NCBI GenBank assembly: GCA_034231615.1 | Contig: CM067307.1 | Location: 1,580,001 to 1,644,000, forward strand | Direction of reading: 5' to 3' | DNA: 64,000 nt | Source: Meghimatium bilineatum | Lineage: Eukaryota; Mollusca; Gastropoda; Stylommatophora; Philomycidae | Part shown: positions 10,921 through 22,575 of the stretch, in pieces | Numbering within the stretch: position 1 is the first letter of the stretch | Layout of the letters: each line of letters begins with the position of its first letter | Notes under the pieces: model-generated | The model's database searches: none | Told to the model about the DNA's origin: nothing | What the model saw: the letters and a program-made list of their open reading frames with translations, nothing else | Translations under genes and position numbers: made by a program

Positions 10921-12029
10921 TTAACACTAAATAACTTAAATCAAACATCTTCAGAATCTCCAAAACATTGTAATTGTCAACAAAACATAGCGGCCCGGTG
11001 TTCATCAAGGACATGAACAAAAGACGAATAGGTCAAACACTACGCCATAAATATCCACAAGTGTCATGTACACACATCAAAACATCCTAGTTAACACCTA
11101 ACGTGACAGAAGTCGTAATTCTCACAGTCAACTCAATCTCAACTAATATAAACAATTGTCTACAACAGGTGGCATTTTATGACTAGAAATATTGTAAATG
11201 TCTGTTCTGACAACATCAACCACTTGAGAATCACATCAAGAAACGTCCATCTTCATGAGATCAGTTCTGTATGGTAATCAATGATTTATAAAGGTAATGA
11301 AGATTAATAGTACAAATAAAATATTTCAATACAATCATAGAACCTCCTGTCATTTGATAGACCTCCAATGTTGGACATTAATTTATTTCTAAACTCACTT
11401 TATTGATAACGATTGTAATAAAGAATGCTGTCGCAGACAGTTATAAATAATATATAGACGCACCGTGTGGACCATACGAAGGGAAGGTTTAGAGAAATAT
11501 TCTTTATCCGTTTATACATTCGTAATCACACATTCATTCGAATATCTCAGAAACGGTCTATTTCATTGCAGAGATCTTTGTCATTCGGTATTAGACTTTA
11601 TCCGACGCAAAAATAATAGTGATATTTAGTCCATACCTGCTCTAGATTGTGCATGTCCTCGAAATTCTTTGACTTTTGTAGTCCATTGCACATACGCGGT
11701 GTTAACGTTTAGATATTACAGTAAACATGTTACTGTCAAGTAACTTTGCATTCAAAGGCTCATGTCTAAAAATACTTGTTAGGTCAAATTTCAGTATATG
11801 TTGTCAATTGTATATGTTCTTTACTCGTATGTGCAATACTGAATCTCAATGCTATATGTAGTTGGTCTGCCTTTTGTTCCCCATTAGACACAGGGGTTTC
11901 ATAACTACGCTTAAATACTGTATATTATTTTAGCCGATTTAAGATGGCATTCTGTTGCCACTGTATATGTACCTAATGTTCTGCTCAACATACACTTATT
12001 TATGTAGGGTCATTATGTGGGTCTGTCCA
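10921..12029. other. Unassigned sequence, possible LINE-B 3' tail
   Basis: The first 200 bp may still be the LINE-B 3' region. The remainder is AT-rich with no recognised frame, repeat or element end. Confidence 0.4.
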
Positions 12030-12625
12030 CGAAATAATTTCTTCACAATTTCAAATCTGATGATTTCAAGAGGTTGATTATTGTTAATAGTTGCAGAAAT
12101 TGTCATCCATCTCGGTGCCAGTTGTCATCTTCCTCTCGGATTACATGATCCAAAACATTTTTCCAAAACTCAACGTCTATTTTCTGTGAGGCACTCGCGT
12201 GTCAGAGCTTCAACATCAAACATTCTAAATGTTGTATTCTGTTCCACAACTTGCCCTTTGACCTTAACCAGAACTAACTCTATTCGGTTAATGTGAGCAT
12301 GATATGCCGGTAGTCGCGGAGAAGTGTGGCTATATTTTTGAATGATTTTCTTAATATAATACAACTTTGTTTTTTTTTGTCTTCTTTCACAAGCTGTAAC
12401 ACTTCGGGCTTCAATAAAGTGTCATCCAAGTGGACATTTTCTTTAGTAAGTCATGTCTTAATTTGTTTTTTAATTTGATGCATTTGGTATTTTGTCTTCC
12501 GGTAATACTGCGTTTTTATAGGAAGCAGTATTCATTGCTAAATGTAGTGGTCCTCCATACAATTCCTGAAAATATGCCCATCCATTTCAGTATGATAGTC
12601 CTTACCAGCTATATATTTTTATTGA
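12030..12625 (-). pseudogene. DDE_3-type transposase, C-terminal half, decayed
   Basis: Read on the minus strand in several frames. Near 12600 is a TEMDGHIFRN-like stretch, then NTASYKN where an active protein has the second catalytic Asp motif (DNASYH type). EVLQLVK follows, then LRLPAYHAHINRIELVLVKV with the Glu-bearing NPIELVW-type motif, and QNTTFRMFDVEALT (12364-12170). The end is a REEDDNWHRDG-like stretch near 12100. This order matches DDE_3 superfamily (Tc1/mariner/IS630-related) transposases. Stops and frameshifts are frequent. The part N-terminal to TEMDG is absent because LINE-A copy 1 abuts it. Confidence 0.7.
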
Positions 12626-12629
12626 AAAA

Positions 12630-13988
12630 AGGTAGGTTGTTTGGTTGCTGTGTTGCTGATCCAGTAGTCCATGGGATCATGCCCTTTGCCATAATTTCAT
12701 TGTGTGAAATATATATATGTGTTTGTAAGCTGTTGTTTTTTTTTTCTATACAATGTATTCCATTTATCTGGCCCTGGAGGGAGAAGCATTTTCCTGATGT
12801 CATCAAGCTCTGGGTATTCAAAAAGATGGTGGTCAACAGTTTCATAAGGATGAGTGCACAGATGGCACTCTGGAGTGTGTTGTGGTTGTATTCTGTTCAG
12901 TGGGTGATTGTTACGCTGTACATGGTGTGTGCGAAGTCGGAAAATAATACTCTGGTCGTTCCTTCCCAGGAGGTTGATGTTGTCTTTAGGATTTGAGTTG
13001 GTCATATATTTATAGATTTCCCTCTCAGTTTTTCCCATGGCACATCTGTGCACCTAATTTTCGTTGTTCACAGATTTCAATATCATTTTAACTGTGTGCG
13101 TGGTTGTTTGTATATATGGCTGTTCTTGTTGAGCTCTCATCTTTTCCAGTCTCTCCTCTTTGTCATTGCCAGTTGTGTTTGAGTGGCCAGGAATCCACTG
13201 CATAACCATATTGCATTCATACGATGTAAGCAGCTGGTTGGCATGGTGATATATTTCAACCAGCTAAGGCTTACAATGACAAACACATTCTAGTGCTTGA
13301 TATGCCAACATAGAGTCTGTACAAATCACTATAATTTGGACATTTGATGGAAGGGAATCAAATATGGTTTTCAGGTGGTACAAGGCAACTTCTATTGCTG
13401 TTATTTCAGCTTCATAGTTAGAACATATCTCCCCACAGGCATCAAACAACTCATCAGATGTTTTGTCTGGATATTCTATATAGACACCATAACCTGCTTT
13501 GATGGTGGCTTTGAAAACAGACACATCAGTATAGACATGAATCCATTGTTCTGAGTAGGTGTCTATTGTTTTGCTTGTGTTGCGAAAGTGTTGTTTTCAT
13601 AAGACGTACTGGGTCAAACATTTTCCTTACATTATCTCTTGATTGTGTCTTGATTTCCGGCAATTTAAAACCTGCATGTAGTGGTAACCATTTTCTACTC
13701 CTTGCAGTTCTTATCTCTTGTCTGGGAAGTGATAGCTGTCTTTTATTTCATTGACATGGTTCAGGAATTACTTTTGTTTTATTTTGTAGTTTGGTTGCCA
13801 GTTTTCCATAACTTTTTTTATTTGGGTGGACTTTGTTCATTCTTTTGTTTTTTTCATAAGCCTCCATCGCATCCATATCTCTCCTTATCACAAGGGGTTC
13901 TACATTTGTATGTATTTCACAAGCAGCCGCTAGTGTAGATCACATTGCTCCGCTAATAAGATGTAGGCATTGTTCTGGACTTAAATTG
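12630..13988 (-). pseudogene. LINE-A copy 1: RT-end, RNase H and 3' tail
   Basis: 5'-truncated LINE on the minus strand. It starts at the end of RT (EQCLHLISGAM-like, 13980), then a linker (RRDMDAMEAYEKNKRMN) and RNase H in ORF 13524-13264 (AGYGVYIEYPDKTSDELFD, ICSNYEAEITAIEVALYHLK, ICTDSMLAYQALEC). The last two carry the Glu and Asp positions of RNase H. The C-terminal segment in ORF 13053-12697 has HRCAMGKTEREIYKYM, RLRTHHVQRNN and a Cys/His motif CHLCTHPYETVDHHLF. The tail (GSATQQP, 12640-12700) is shared with other LINE-A ends. Short ATTGA flanks could be a target duplication. Frameshifts make it dead. Confidence 0.85.
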
Positions 13989-13989
13989 A

Positions 13990-14580
13990 GTTTTACAAGT
14001 TGTAACACTTCGAGCATCAAAATAGTATCATCGAATTTGACAATTTTATCGGTACGACATGTCTTCATTTGTTTTTGTTTTTATTTTGTATTTGATGAAT
14101 TTGGTATTTTGTCTTCGGATGATTCTTCGTTATGATAGGAAGCAGTGTTCGTTACTAAACATAGTGGTTCTTCCATAATCGGAAGAAGAGTGTTCTCCAT
14201 CCAATGCCTGAAATTATATCCATCCATTTCAGTATGATAGTTCTTACCAAATGTACATTGTCATCGAAAAATAAGTTCAGCTTCATAGACTAGGGCTCTT
14301 GTTACTATTTCCAGTCTGCTTTTGCTGCTTGGAATGATTATATTATGTTACCGTCCACTGATTGTCATTCTTTAGTATTTGTGTGGTGAACATTGAGCCA
14401 AGTTTTGTCCAAATATACAATATGATAAACTTGGCTTCTCCGCTTCCGGATCTGTCTCAGGTATTTACTTCGGGCAGCAGTCAAATGTGACTTTTCACAA
14501 ATAATATTCCTACCACCTAAGGTTTTTCTGAAAGTGAAGCCGGCAGTTCTTACAATTTTCCACAGACAAATTTTCAATAT
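13990..14580 (-). pseudogene. DDE_3-type transposase, central part, decayed
   Basis: ORF 14577-14365 reads LWKIVRTAGFTFRKTLGGRN, then HLTAARSKYLRQIRKRRSQV and VYLDKTWLNVHH. The last is the first catalytic motif (YLDETW type, Glu replaced by Lys but Asp present). A TGA where Trp is expected ends the ORF. Farther along the minus strand come EMDGYNFRHWMENTLLPIME and VTNTASYHNEES, where the second catalytic Asp is lost. The piece ends near a VLQLVK-like stretch where LINE-A copy 1 begins. It overlaps in content with the copy at 12030-12625, so these are two copies, not one split copy. Confidence 0.75.
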
Positions 14581-14984
14581 CTCAATATCGCAAACGATCT
14601 GTAATGTTACTTTTGATTTCCGAAGAGAAACAAGTTCATTTTAGCAAATATTTTCAATATTTCCCTCCATATGACATCTATGTCAAAATGAACTTCCATT
14701 TTTCTTCCTTGCTTGACATGGGTGCTTTTTGAGTCCTGTTCATCAAACGGGAAAAAAGATGATTTATCCAGGAAAGATTGAGCCAAGAGCAAACTGAGTT
14801 AGCTTTTTAGGATTATTAATATTACAATATAAATGTACCATCTTAGATTCTTTACAGAAATGTTTGTAACGTAAGACGGTAACTTCCTGCATTGTAATAA
14901 ATGTGTACTTAAAACTCGTTTCTACTTATTTATGAATGTAAATTCCAAGAAACTAAAACGATAACACAATAATCACACCTCGAC
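14581..14984. other. Unassigned; possible DDE_3 5' end and LINE-A 5' edge
   Basis: No certain frame. It may hold the unrecognisable 5' end of the DDE_3 element on the minus strand. Confidence 0.35.
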
Positions 14985-16472
14985 TACGACTTTGAACGGC
15001 ATTTGCAATTTTAGACAGAGATTTTGTTGTTTTTGCAAAAACAAAAATACAAATGAAATTCAATATACATATTGCATATCTTGGTTACATACGTTCTGCT
15101 TTATAATACAGCAGTGCACTCCTCACAACATGTTCCAAAACAAATGTAGAATCTCTAGACAGAGTACAGAACAATGTCATACACCTTATTAGTGAAGAAA
15201 TGTGATCTACACCAGCGGCTGCATGAGAAATACATAAAAATGTGAAACCCCTTGAGATGCGGAGAGATATGGCTGCAATGTAGGCTTATGAGAGAAACAA
15301 AATAATGAACACAGATCACCAAAATAAATAACTTGTAGAAAACTGGCAACTATACCACAGAATAAAACAAAAGTCAGTCCTCGGTCATGTCAATTAAATA
15401 AAAGACAGCTATCACCTCCCAGATAAGAGACAGGAACTGCAAAGAATAGAAAAATATTTATCAACACACGCGTATTTTAAGTTACTAGAAATCCAATTAA
15501 ACCTGGTCTCTCTCATCTTCACATTACAGAAAAATAGTGACATGCGAGATGAAATGTTTGAGTAAAGCTGCCGGGGTCACCAGGCTTGATAGATTGTGAA
15601 ATGAATATATCAGGGAAGGAATAGGTATAATATCTTGTACAGATTACATAGAGAGAGAACAGATCAAGTGGTTTGACCACATTGTGAGAATGCATCACGA
15701 AAAGTAGCCCGTACAAGCATATAACCAAATGAGATCAGGGTACAAAGCGAGAGGAAACCCACGGAAAAGATGGATAGAAAACGTCAGGGAAATCCAGTAC
15801 AGACACGGTTATAGCACAGCCGAGGCCACACATTTGGCGATAGAACATCAAGCTCGAGCTCCAATCACCATTACGCTTAACGGCAACAGTGGATCACAAA
15901 CCACCTGGGGAAAGACAATAGACAAAATAGAAATCAAGACACAATTAAGAGATAATGAAACGAAAAGTTCCGATCAAGTAAGTCTTATGATGCAACACAG
16001 AAAACAATACACACCTACCCAGAACAATGGATTCATGTCTATACTGATGGTCTGTTTTCAAAGCCACCATCAAAGCAGGTTATGGTGTCTATATAGAATA
16101 TCCTGACAAAATATCTGATGAGATGTTTGATGCATGTGGGGAGATATGTTCTAACTATGAAGCTGAAATATCATCACTAGAAGTTTCCTTGTACCACTTG
16201 AAGACCAAATTTGATGCCTTTCCATCAAAAGTTCAAAACATTATGATTTTTACAGATTCTATGGCTGCTCTTCAAGCACTAGAATGTGATGGACATTGTA
16301 CACCTGAGCTAGTTGAAATATATCACCATGACAACCAGCTGCTTAGATCTTATGAAGTCAACATTGTTATGAAGTTGATTCATGGCTACCCAAACACACC
16401 TGGCAATGATAAGGCAGACATACTAGCAAAGAAGGGAGCACAACAAGAACAGCCGTATACATAAACAACCAT
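14985..16472 (+). pseudogene. LINE-A copy 2, left part (RT-end to RNase H)
   Basis: The RT end reads SSALLTTCSKTNVESLDRVQ near 15110, followed by an RNase H linker (RRDMAAM, 15260) and LVENWQ. After the LINE-E insertion it continues with EIKTQLRDNETK. An RNase H in ORF 16123-16464 reads MFDACGEICSNYEAEISSLE, then IFTDSMAALQALEC and TPGNDKADILAKKGAQQEQP. The last matches the closing RNase H motif. 15185-15440 is the inverted counterpart of about 13690-13970 in copy 1. The coding remains stop exactly at AAACAACCAT (16463-16472) and resume at 22105. Dead by frameshifts. Confidence 0.85.
15494..15927 (+). mobile_element. LINE-E fragment (C-terminal end) in LINE-A copy 2
   Basis: A 434-bp insert with 8-bp TAGAAATC repeats on both sides (15486-15493 and 15928-15935). 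Removing it rejoins the LINE-A linker to EIKTQLRDN as in copy 1. The insert encodes the C-terminal tail of a different LINE: EMKCLSKAAGVTRLDRL, then an IKWF/HIVRMHHEK-like stretch and KARGNPRKRWIENVREIQYR. This is the common RT C-terminal pattern with a (G)RPRKRWI motif. A stop follows RLDRL and another follows MHHEK. It is a 5'-truncated insertion. Confidence 0.8.
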
Positions 16473-16865
16473 TCATTCATTTTCCTCTAACGCTGAAGTT
16501 AGCGCATAGGGCGGATGTCAGACTTCTCCAATTCTGTCTGTTTAAAGCTATTCTTTGCAGTTCTTGAATAGTATGTATATTGATTGTTTTACTTTCTCTA
16601 AGTATTGTTCTTCTGAGTGTTTCTTTTGGTCTACCCCTGGCTATTTTACCTGTAAGTATCCATTCAAGAGATTGGTGGTGTATTATGTTGATGTCTGCGC
16701 GTAGGACATGCTCGATGTAGGACCAACGACGTTTTCTGATCATCTGTGATGCAGTTTTGAATCCGTCTCTTCTCTGATTTATCATTCGCTTTGAAATGAT
16801 TCCAATGTGTGTTAGTTATCCTAAGAAGACATTTCTTCTCGAAACTCAGTAGTTTCTTTTGGGTT

Positions 16866-17692
16866 GGTTGGTTGGTTGCTGATCCAGCGGTCCATGGGCT
16901 CATGCCCTTTGACCCAATGCCATTAAATGGCATTATATTGCTGGGAAGTCTGTGGATTTTCGGCCCACCTGGGGACAGAGACAGAGCATAACTATCACAC
17001 CTCTAGGAAGGTAGGTTTCAAACTATGCACTGCTCCGAGCCACTGTAACCAAGATAGGGTCACTGTGCACACTTCCCGCCACCAATTGACTAATGGTTAT
17101 GTCGAACTTCTCTATTGTTCCAAGCATGCAACCAAATGTTCAAGTCAAATGGATTGTCACGTCCTGAGTTGCTGTGCCTCTATGATGGGCCTAAGCCATA
17201 GGAAAAAACAGTGCTGGCAATTTCCTCCTCCCCAGTGCTGCAAAGTACATCTCTGGCTCCCTCCCAACCATAGATGGTGCATACATATATACAAGTGATC
17301 ATGAAACACATTTCAACAACAGAATAAAAGCATAATTAGCATAATTGTATAGATGATGTGCCATGAAACTTCTACAAGAAGATAACCTAAATATAACGGC
17401 ATGTCATCTACTAAGTTTTTCTGTTGCATGGGTGGTATGTCTAGTGGGCCATTGGTGAGAACCACAGACGCAACCACATGCGTAGTAGTTTCTTTTCTGA
17501 AGACGAACTTTTCCAGCTCTCACAACCATATCCTTTTCTTCTTCTTCTTCGTTCATTCTCAACTCCCGCTGGATCTCTCTGGCAGCAGGACCATAGTCCT
17601 ATTAGATTACCAGCAGGATGTAGTCCAGAGAATGGAAATGCGTTGTGTCACCGTTTTATTTGCGCCAATGGCCCGACACATCCGCTTTCGGT
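16866..17692 (-). mobile_element. Non-autonomous retroposon with LINE-A-type 3' tail
   Basis: Lies between two adjoining parts of LINE-C (VIPVLPYG and KKLLSFEKKC), so it is an insertion of about 0.8 kb. The 5' end on the minus strand, CGGATGTGTCGGGCCATTGG, is also found at 24402 on the plus strand. The 3' end (16866-16935) matches the LINE-A tail, with ATGAGCCCATGGACCGCTGG, ATCAGCAACC and a CCAA-type simple tail. The middle has no recognised protein. A SINE-like partner, or an internally deleted LINE-A, would both fit. The exact ends and target duplication could not be fixed. Confidence 0.6.
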
Positions 17693-18829
17693 GAGACATC
17701 CGTATGGTAACACCGGAATAACACAGGAGTTAAATAAGCGTATTTTCGTGCGTGTGCTGATGGACTTTGACCTCCAGATATTAGACAGTCTGTTAAAGGC
17801 ATTTCAAGCTAATGCAATGCGAGTTGTAATTTCTGTAAGGACTTCGCCGTCGAGTGTTAATTTGCTTCCTAAATATGAAAATTTGTGTAATATTTCAAGT
17901 TGTTGTCTATTTAAACTATGGTTTTAATCTATCTGTTTTTCTTGTGCATCTTGATGGTTTTCACTCAATAGTGCAAGATCATCAGCAAAATCAAGGTTTT
18001 TTAAATGTTGTTTTATTTATCCATTTAATTCCTAAATTTGCGTTGGATGTGCTTTTTGTCATGGCCCAATCAATTGCGATATTGAATAGTAATGGTGACA
18101 TAGGGCAGCCTTGTTTAACACCAGTAATCACAGCAATCATTCTGAATTGCTGTTTTCTGTTCTAACATAGTATATTTAGTTTGTATAGAATGATTTTATC
18201 ACATTTATATATTTATTATGAAATTCATATATTTTTTTAATTGCCCAAAGCGACGGCTGATGGATGCTGTCGAAGGCATTTTGAAAATCAATGAAGTTTA
18301 TTATGAGATTAGATCTAAATTCTAAACATTCAATTATTATTCTAAGAGTGAATATATGATCGAGGCAGGAGCGACATTATCTAATGCATGCCTGCCTTTC
18401 TCAAAGTCTTTTGTCTAAGGATGTCTTTACTCTTGCAAGCATCATATTACAAAGAATTTTACCAGGTACGGATAGCAGTGTGATTCCTCTACAGTTATCA
18501 CATTTTATTAGGTTTCCTTTTTTTTTGGTAGTTTGATAATGATACCATTTTTCCATTGTTGGGGTGGGCATTCGTTTTTTCAAATCATATTGAAAATATA
18601 AAGTAAAATAGGACAAGGTATTATCATTTGCTGCTTCTAACATTTCACTTGTGATGTCATCTTGACCTGCTGTTTTATTGTTGTTTTTTTAAACATTTCT
18701 TCATGTTTTGTGTATCTTGCTGTTGTTGTGTTTTGATGCTTATTTAGCTTCCACTGCTAAGTTGTTTATATAATTGTGTTTGTCCTTCCTAGCGCTTGTT
18801 TTTCTTTTTTGTCCTTTGGCTCCAACAAT

Positions 18830-20245
18830 AGTCAACTCCTTTTTCTGCCCTCCACTTGAACGTTTACCTTCGCACAGCTCCCCATAGAATAATCTCTTTG
18901 GAAGGAGCTTATCTGGCATACAGACGATGTGGCCAGTCCAGCGGAGTTGGGACATAGTCAGCATAGCATTGATGCTTTGCATACGGGACTTCAGAAGAAT
19001 TTCCGTATCTGGTACACGATCCTGCCAACATACTCCCATGAGGTTGCGTATGCACCGAAGATGAAAAGAATTAAGTTGTCGAGCGTGTCTCGCATAGACC
19101 GTCCAGGATGACGCAGCATAAAGCAGTGTTGGTAGAACCACTGCGCGGCACACTTAGTTGTCAGACTGAGACCATGCCTGATCCAAACGTTGGCACGAAG
19201 GCTCCCGAATGCTGCACTGGCACGAGGAATACACAGGGCAACATCCTCATCAATTGTCACAGTTGTGATAGTCTGCTGCCGATATATACAAACTTATTGG
19301 CAGTATTAAGTTTATGTCCCTTTACTGTGATCACTGGTTCTGTGTAGGGGACACATGGCGCTGGTTGATACATTACTAAAGTCTTCGCGGTTCTGATGGT
19401 GAGACCGAACGTATCACAGGCCAAAGAAAAGAGGTCCATGTTGTATTGCAAGTCTTTCAGACTGGTAGCATTTAATGCACAATCGTCGGCGAACAAGAGG
19501 TCGCGAACAATGTCCGTCTTAGTTTTGGTTTTGGCCTTCAATCTGCTAAGATTGAATAGTCCTCCGTCAGCTCGATAGCGAAAACAAATTCCTGCAATGT
19601 TATTTCGGAAGGCATCATTTAACATGGAAGAGAACACCATGCCGAAGAGCGTCGGAGCCAGGTCGCAACCCTGTTTGACGCTGTTAGTCACTGGAAAGGG
19701 GTTTGAGTGTGCGCCGTCATCTTGCACACAGGCTGTCATACTATCATGGAACTGGCGAGCCATGTTGGTAAATTTTACGGAACATCCACATTCGGCCATG
19801 ATATTCCATAGTCCTTCGCGATTTAAAGTGTCGAATGCCTTATTAGGTCGACAAATGTGGTGTAGAAACCAATGTTCTATTCACAACACTTTTCCTGCAG
19901 TTGTCTGGTAGTGAAAATCATATCAACAGTACCTCTGCCCTGTCGGAAGCCACATTGGCTCTCTGGAAGGAGACCTACTCAAAATGTGCTTACAGTCTGT
20001 TTAATAGGAACCTAGCCTGCTATAGAGAGCAAGGATATGCCTCGATTGTTATCGCAAGCTAGGCGATTTCCTTTTCTCTTGTACAGATATATGATGGAAG
20101 CATCCTTATAGTCTTGTGGTATCGCTTCCAGGTTCCACATTGCCTGGAAGAGCTCTGTAAGTTTGGCAGACATGGCAGGGCCACTAGCAGCGTAAACTTC
20201 GGCTGGAATGGAGTCTGAGCCTGGCGCTTTTCCAGTGATTATATG
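18830..20245 (-). pseudogene. LINE-D fragment: reverse transcriptase, truncated at both ends
   Basis: Minus-strand RT in three pieces. ORF 20263-20012 has GKAPGSDSIPAEVYAASG, DYKDASIIYLYKRKGNR and NNRGISLLSIAG. ORF 19799-19257 has FTNMARQFHDSMTACVQ, VKQGCDLAPTLFGMVF and the active site LLFADDCALNA, then MYQPAPCVPYTEPVITVKG. The C-terminal part 19260-18840 has AVVLPTLLYAASSWTVYARH, QLRWTGHIVCMPDKLLPKRL and GELCEGKRSSGGQKK. The sequence between YKRKG and FTNM is shortened. At 18830 LINE-C sequence resumes without LINE-D having reached its 3' end, so rearrangement or deletion shaped this piece. It belongs to a widespread animal LINE type; the clade is not assigned. Confidence 0.85.
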
Positions 20246-21663
20246 ACACTGATTACATATCATTCACAGCAGCTACGTGGACAGCTTAACACACAACTCA
20301 GTCATTTATGGGCCTTACTGGCCATTGGTTAACAGACTCTTCCGTTGTACTGTATTTGATGAACATTATTCGGCCACAAACATGTTTGGACATTTTGAAA
20401 TGATACTGGATGAGTGGTCAATTGCACGTGAGAAGTGCCATGTTGTTGTGAGAGACAATGTATTCAACATTGCCAAATGCTTTCGTGATGGCAGCTATTC
20501 ACGTACTAGATGTTTTGCACACACACTGCAGCTGTGTGCGCGTGATGGTCTTTTGAGTCTAAAGTATGTTGCTGACATCATCAGTACTGGAATAAAATTG
20601 GTAGGACATTTTAAACACTCTTATTCAGCAACCAGTCGTTTGCATGAACTTCAAAATGATTTAAACCTACCACAACATCAGCTTATCCAGGACGTGACAA
20701 CACCATGGAACTCAACGTTCTATAGGCTACGACGTATGTTAGAACAACGGTGCAGCATCAGCCTGTACTGTGTTGAAACTGATTCGGTAACTGGGCTAAC
20801 GCACAGCAGTGGGCAGTCACGGAGAATGTGATAGCTACTTTGTCACCATTTGAAGAACTCACACGTGGAATAAGTGCAGCTCAGGCATCAATATCAGTTG
20901 TGACCCCATTAGTGAAAACACTCATCGCCTTCCTCCAGAAAGAAGGTAGTGACGCCGGGATCAAAACTATGAAAGCAGCCCTGCTTGAAGCTGTTAGCAG
21001 CAGATTCGCGAACATCGAATCTAACAGTATTTGCACCTGTACATGGGAAAGACTGTTCAGTACTGCAGGAGACATTATAACTGACCACCGTAGTAGCCTT
21101 TTACCACAAAATGCGGAGACGTTAATTTTCCTGAAATACAACTCGTCCTTTCTAGACTCTGAGAGTTCAACTTCACAGCCATAATGAAGACTGATTGACT
21201 TAAATAGTGAAATTACTGAATGAATGTATTTCAGTAAATTCAATCTGTTCAATGTACTGTTATTGTGAGATGTAATTGAGCTGCCAATTTGCCAACTGAA
21301 AACAATGTGAAAACTATAAACTGAAAACTAAAAATTAAAATTACTAAATTATCATTATGTGCTTATGTATTATGTTTCATCTTGAACTTATGGAACTTGA
21401 CATTACTTATTCTAATGTAAATGTAATTATTTTACATTTAAATGATTTAATATGAGTATATGTCATCTTTGTCATGTCTATAGTAATGAACTGCAGTAAT
21501 GAACAGCCGAGTGACTCCACTCACCTAAGTCAAGTGATGTAGTACGTTGTATTATTTTTATTTTTCCATTTGTAAATCCGGCTCCGGCCGGATTTCACTT
21601 TATAAATCCGGCTAAATCCGGCCCGATGTCGGATTTCAAAAAATTGAATTCGGTACAGCCCTA
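20246..21663 (+). pseudogene. hAT transposase and right end, 5'-truncated
   Basis: Begins with ISFTAATWTA then a stop and SFMGLTGHW, where active hAT proteins have an Asp-bearing FTAD-type motif. A frameshift near 20340 leads into ORF 20277-20831: ATNMFGHFEMILDEWSIARE, CHVVVRDNVFNIAKC, RCFAHTLQLCARDGLL and VTTPWNSTFYRLRRMLEQR. ORF 20828-21184 continues with LSPFEELTRGISAAQASISV and the C-terminal dimerisation block TWERLFSTAGDIITDHRSSL, LPQNAETLIFLKYN. An internal gap before TWERLF removes part of the ZBED-like protein. The left end is missing; LINE-D abuts at about 20245. The right terminus is at 21663 inside LINE-C. Confidence 0.85.
21572..21663 (+). repeat. hAT right terminus with subterminal repeats
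   Basis: Three AAATCCGGC-type direct motifs and inverted GCCGGATTT motifs lie in the last 90 bp. The end, CGGTACAGCCCT, is the reverse complement of a CAGGGCTGTACCG-type hAT inverted repeat without its last base. Dense subterminal repeats are typical transposase binding sites. LINE-C homology (WITENTWSKT) starts immediately outside. Confidence 0.75.
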
Positions 21664-22104
21664 GTTTTTGACCAAGTGTTTTCGGTTATCCATTTCTTCT
21701 TATTGTTTTGTACGAGACCGGTTGTATCCAAAGTTGCATTTATTGCAGTATATCTAAACTTCTCCCATTTCATTTCTATGTATGTTATGGGATTTACTAA
21801 TTCTGATGGCTTATCTAAGGCGGTGTATTGTTTGGTGAGTTTTGTTGTTGTATTCTTCTTGTAAATCACTTTCTAGTAGAACGTCTTGTAGCGATTTTTC
21901 TGTGCTAGATGATCTTTGGATGTTTTTTAACACAGTGTCACACAATAATTCATTTGAATGAAAGAGAATTGGAATGAACTGACTTCTGTTACACACATCG
22001 GTCTGGACTTTACGATGTTAGTTGATTAATAAAAACGATCGATGGAATGACCCAGACTTCATTAGAGAAACACCATTCATCAACGGATGTCATTACCGGA
22101 AGAC

Positions 22105-22575
22105 AAACAACCATACGCACACTTTAAAGGATGTTGAAATATGTGAACGAAGAGAATTGGATAATACGCTTGGCCATAGGAAACACTGGGAGGGAAATCT
22201 ATAAATATATGACCAGCCCAAACCCTAAAAACAACATCATAGTCCTGGAAGGAACGACCAGAGCATCAATTTCCGATTTCACACACAACATGTACAGCAT
22301 AACAATCACCTGAACAGAATACAACCACAACACACTCCAGGATACCGGTTGTACGCTTATCCCTTCGAAACTGTTGACCACCAACTTTTTTAATGTCCAT
22401 TCCTGGATTAAGTAAAGAAAATGCTTTTCCCTCCAGGGTCAGATAGATGGAACACTGTATATGGAACAAAACAACAGCTCACAAAAATATATATATATCA
22501 CACAATGGCATTGCATCAAAGAGCATGAGCCCATGGACAGCTGGATCAGCAACCATCCAACTAACCATCACTGCT
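22105..22575 (+). pseudogene. LINE-A copy 2, right part (C-terminal end and tail)
   Basis: Resumes the LINE-A copy after LINE-C. It matches copy 1 at ACAACCATACGCACAC, then AIGNTGREIYKYMTSPNPKN (22140-22235), HNMYSITIT and decayed Cys/His sequence. The 3' tail is SKSMSPWTAGSATIQLT (22510-22565). Together with 14985-16472 it makes one 5'-truncated LINE-A. Confidence 0.85.

Larger units (their letters stand above)
16473..22104 (-). pseudogene. LINE-C copy, interrupted by nested elements
   Basis: Minus-strand LINE bounded by 10-bp AAACAACCAT repeats (16463-16472 and 22105-22114), with a TGAA-type 3' tail next to 16473. Pieces in order: an endonuclease-RT linker NNKKKWITENTWSKT (21869-21663); TSARKDKHNYINNLAVEAK (18805-18740), in the RT-proximal linker; RT with GQDDITSEMLEAAND- and GITLLSVPGKIL-like segments (18660-18440); a VKQG-to-DDLALL RT core continuing to about 17870; SNIW and VIPVLPYG near 17700; then the C-terminal LLSFEKKCLLRITNTHW, RGRPKETLRRTILRE and NWRSLTSALCANF (16862-16477). 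Each gap is filled by another element. Many stops; inactive. The clade was not assigned. Confidence 0.85.

Noticed and set aside
12430..12996. 188-aa plus-strand ORF
   Set aside because: Antisense shadow of the LINE-A C-terminal region and DDE_3 remains on the minus strand.
17401..17927. Plus-strand ORFs of 97 and 149 aa
   Set aside because: Antisense to the non-autonomous retroposon and LINE-C. No domain.
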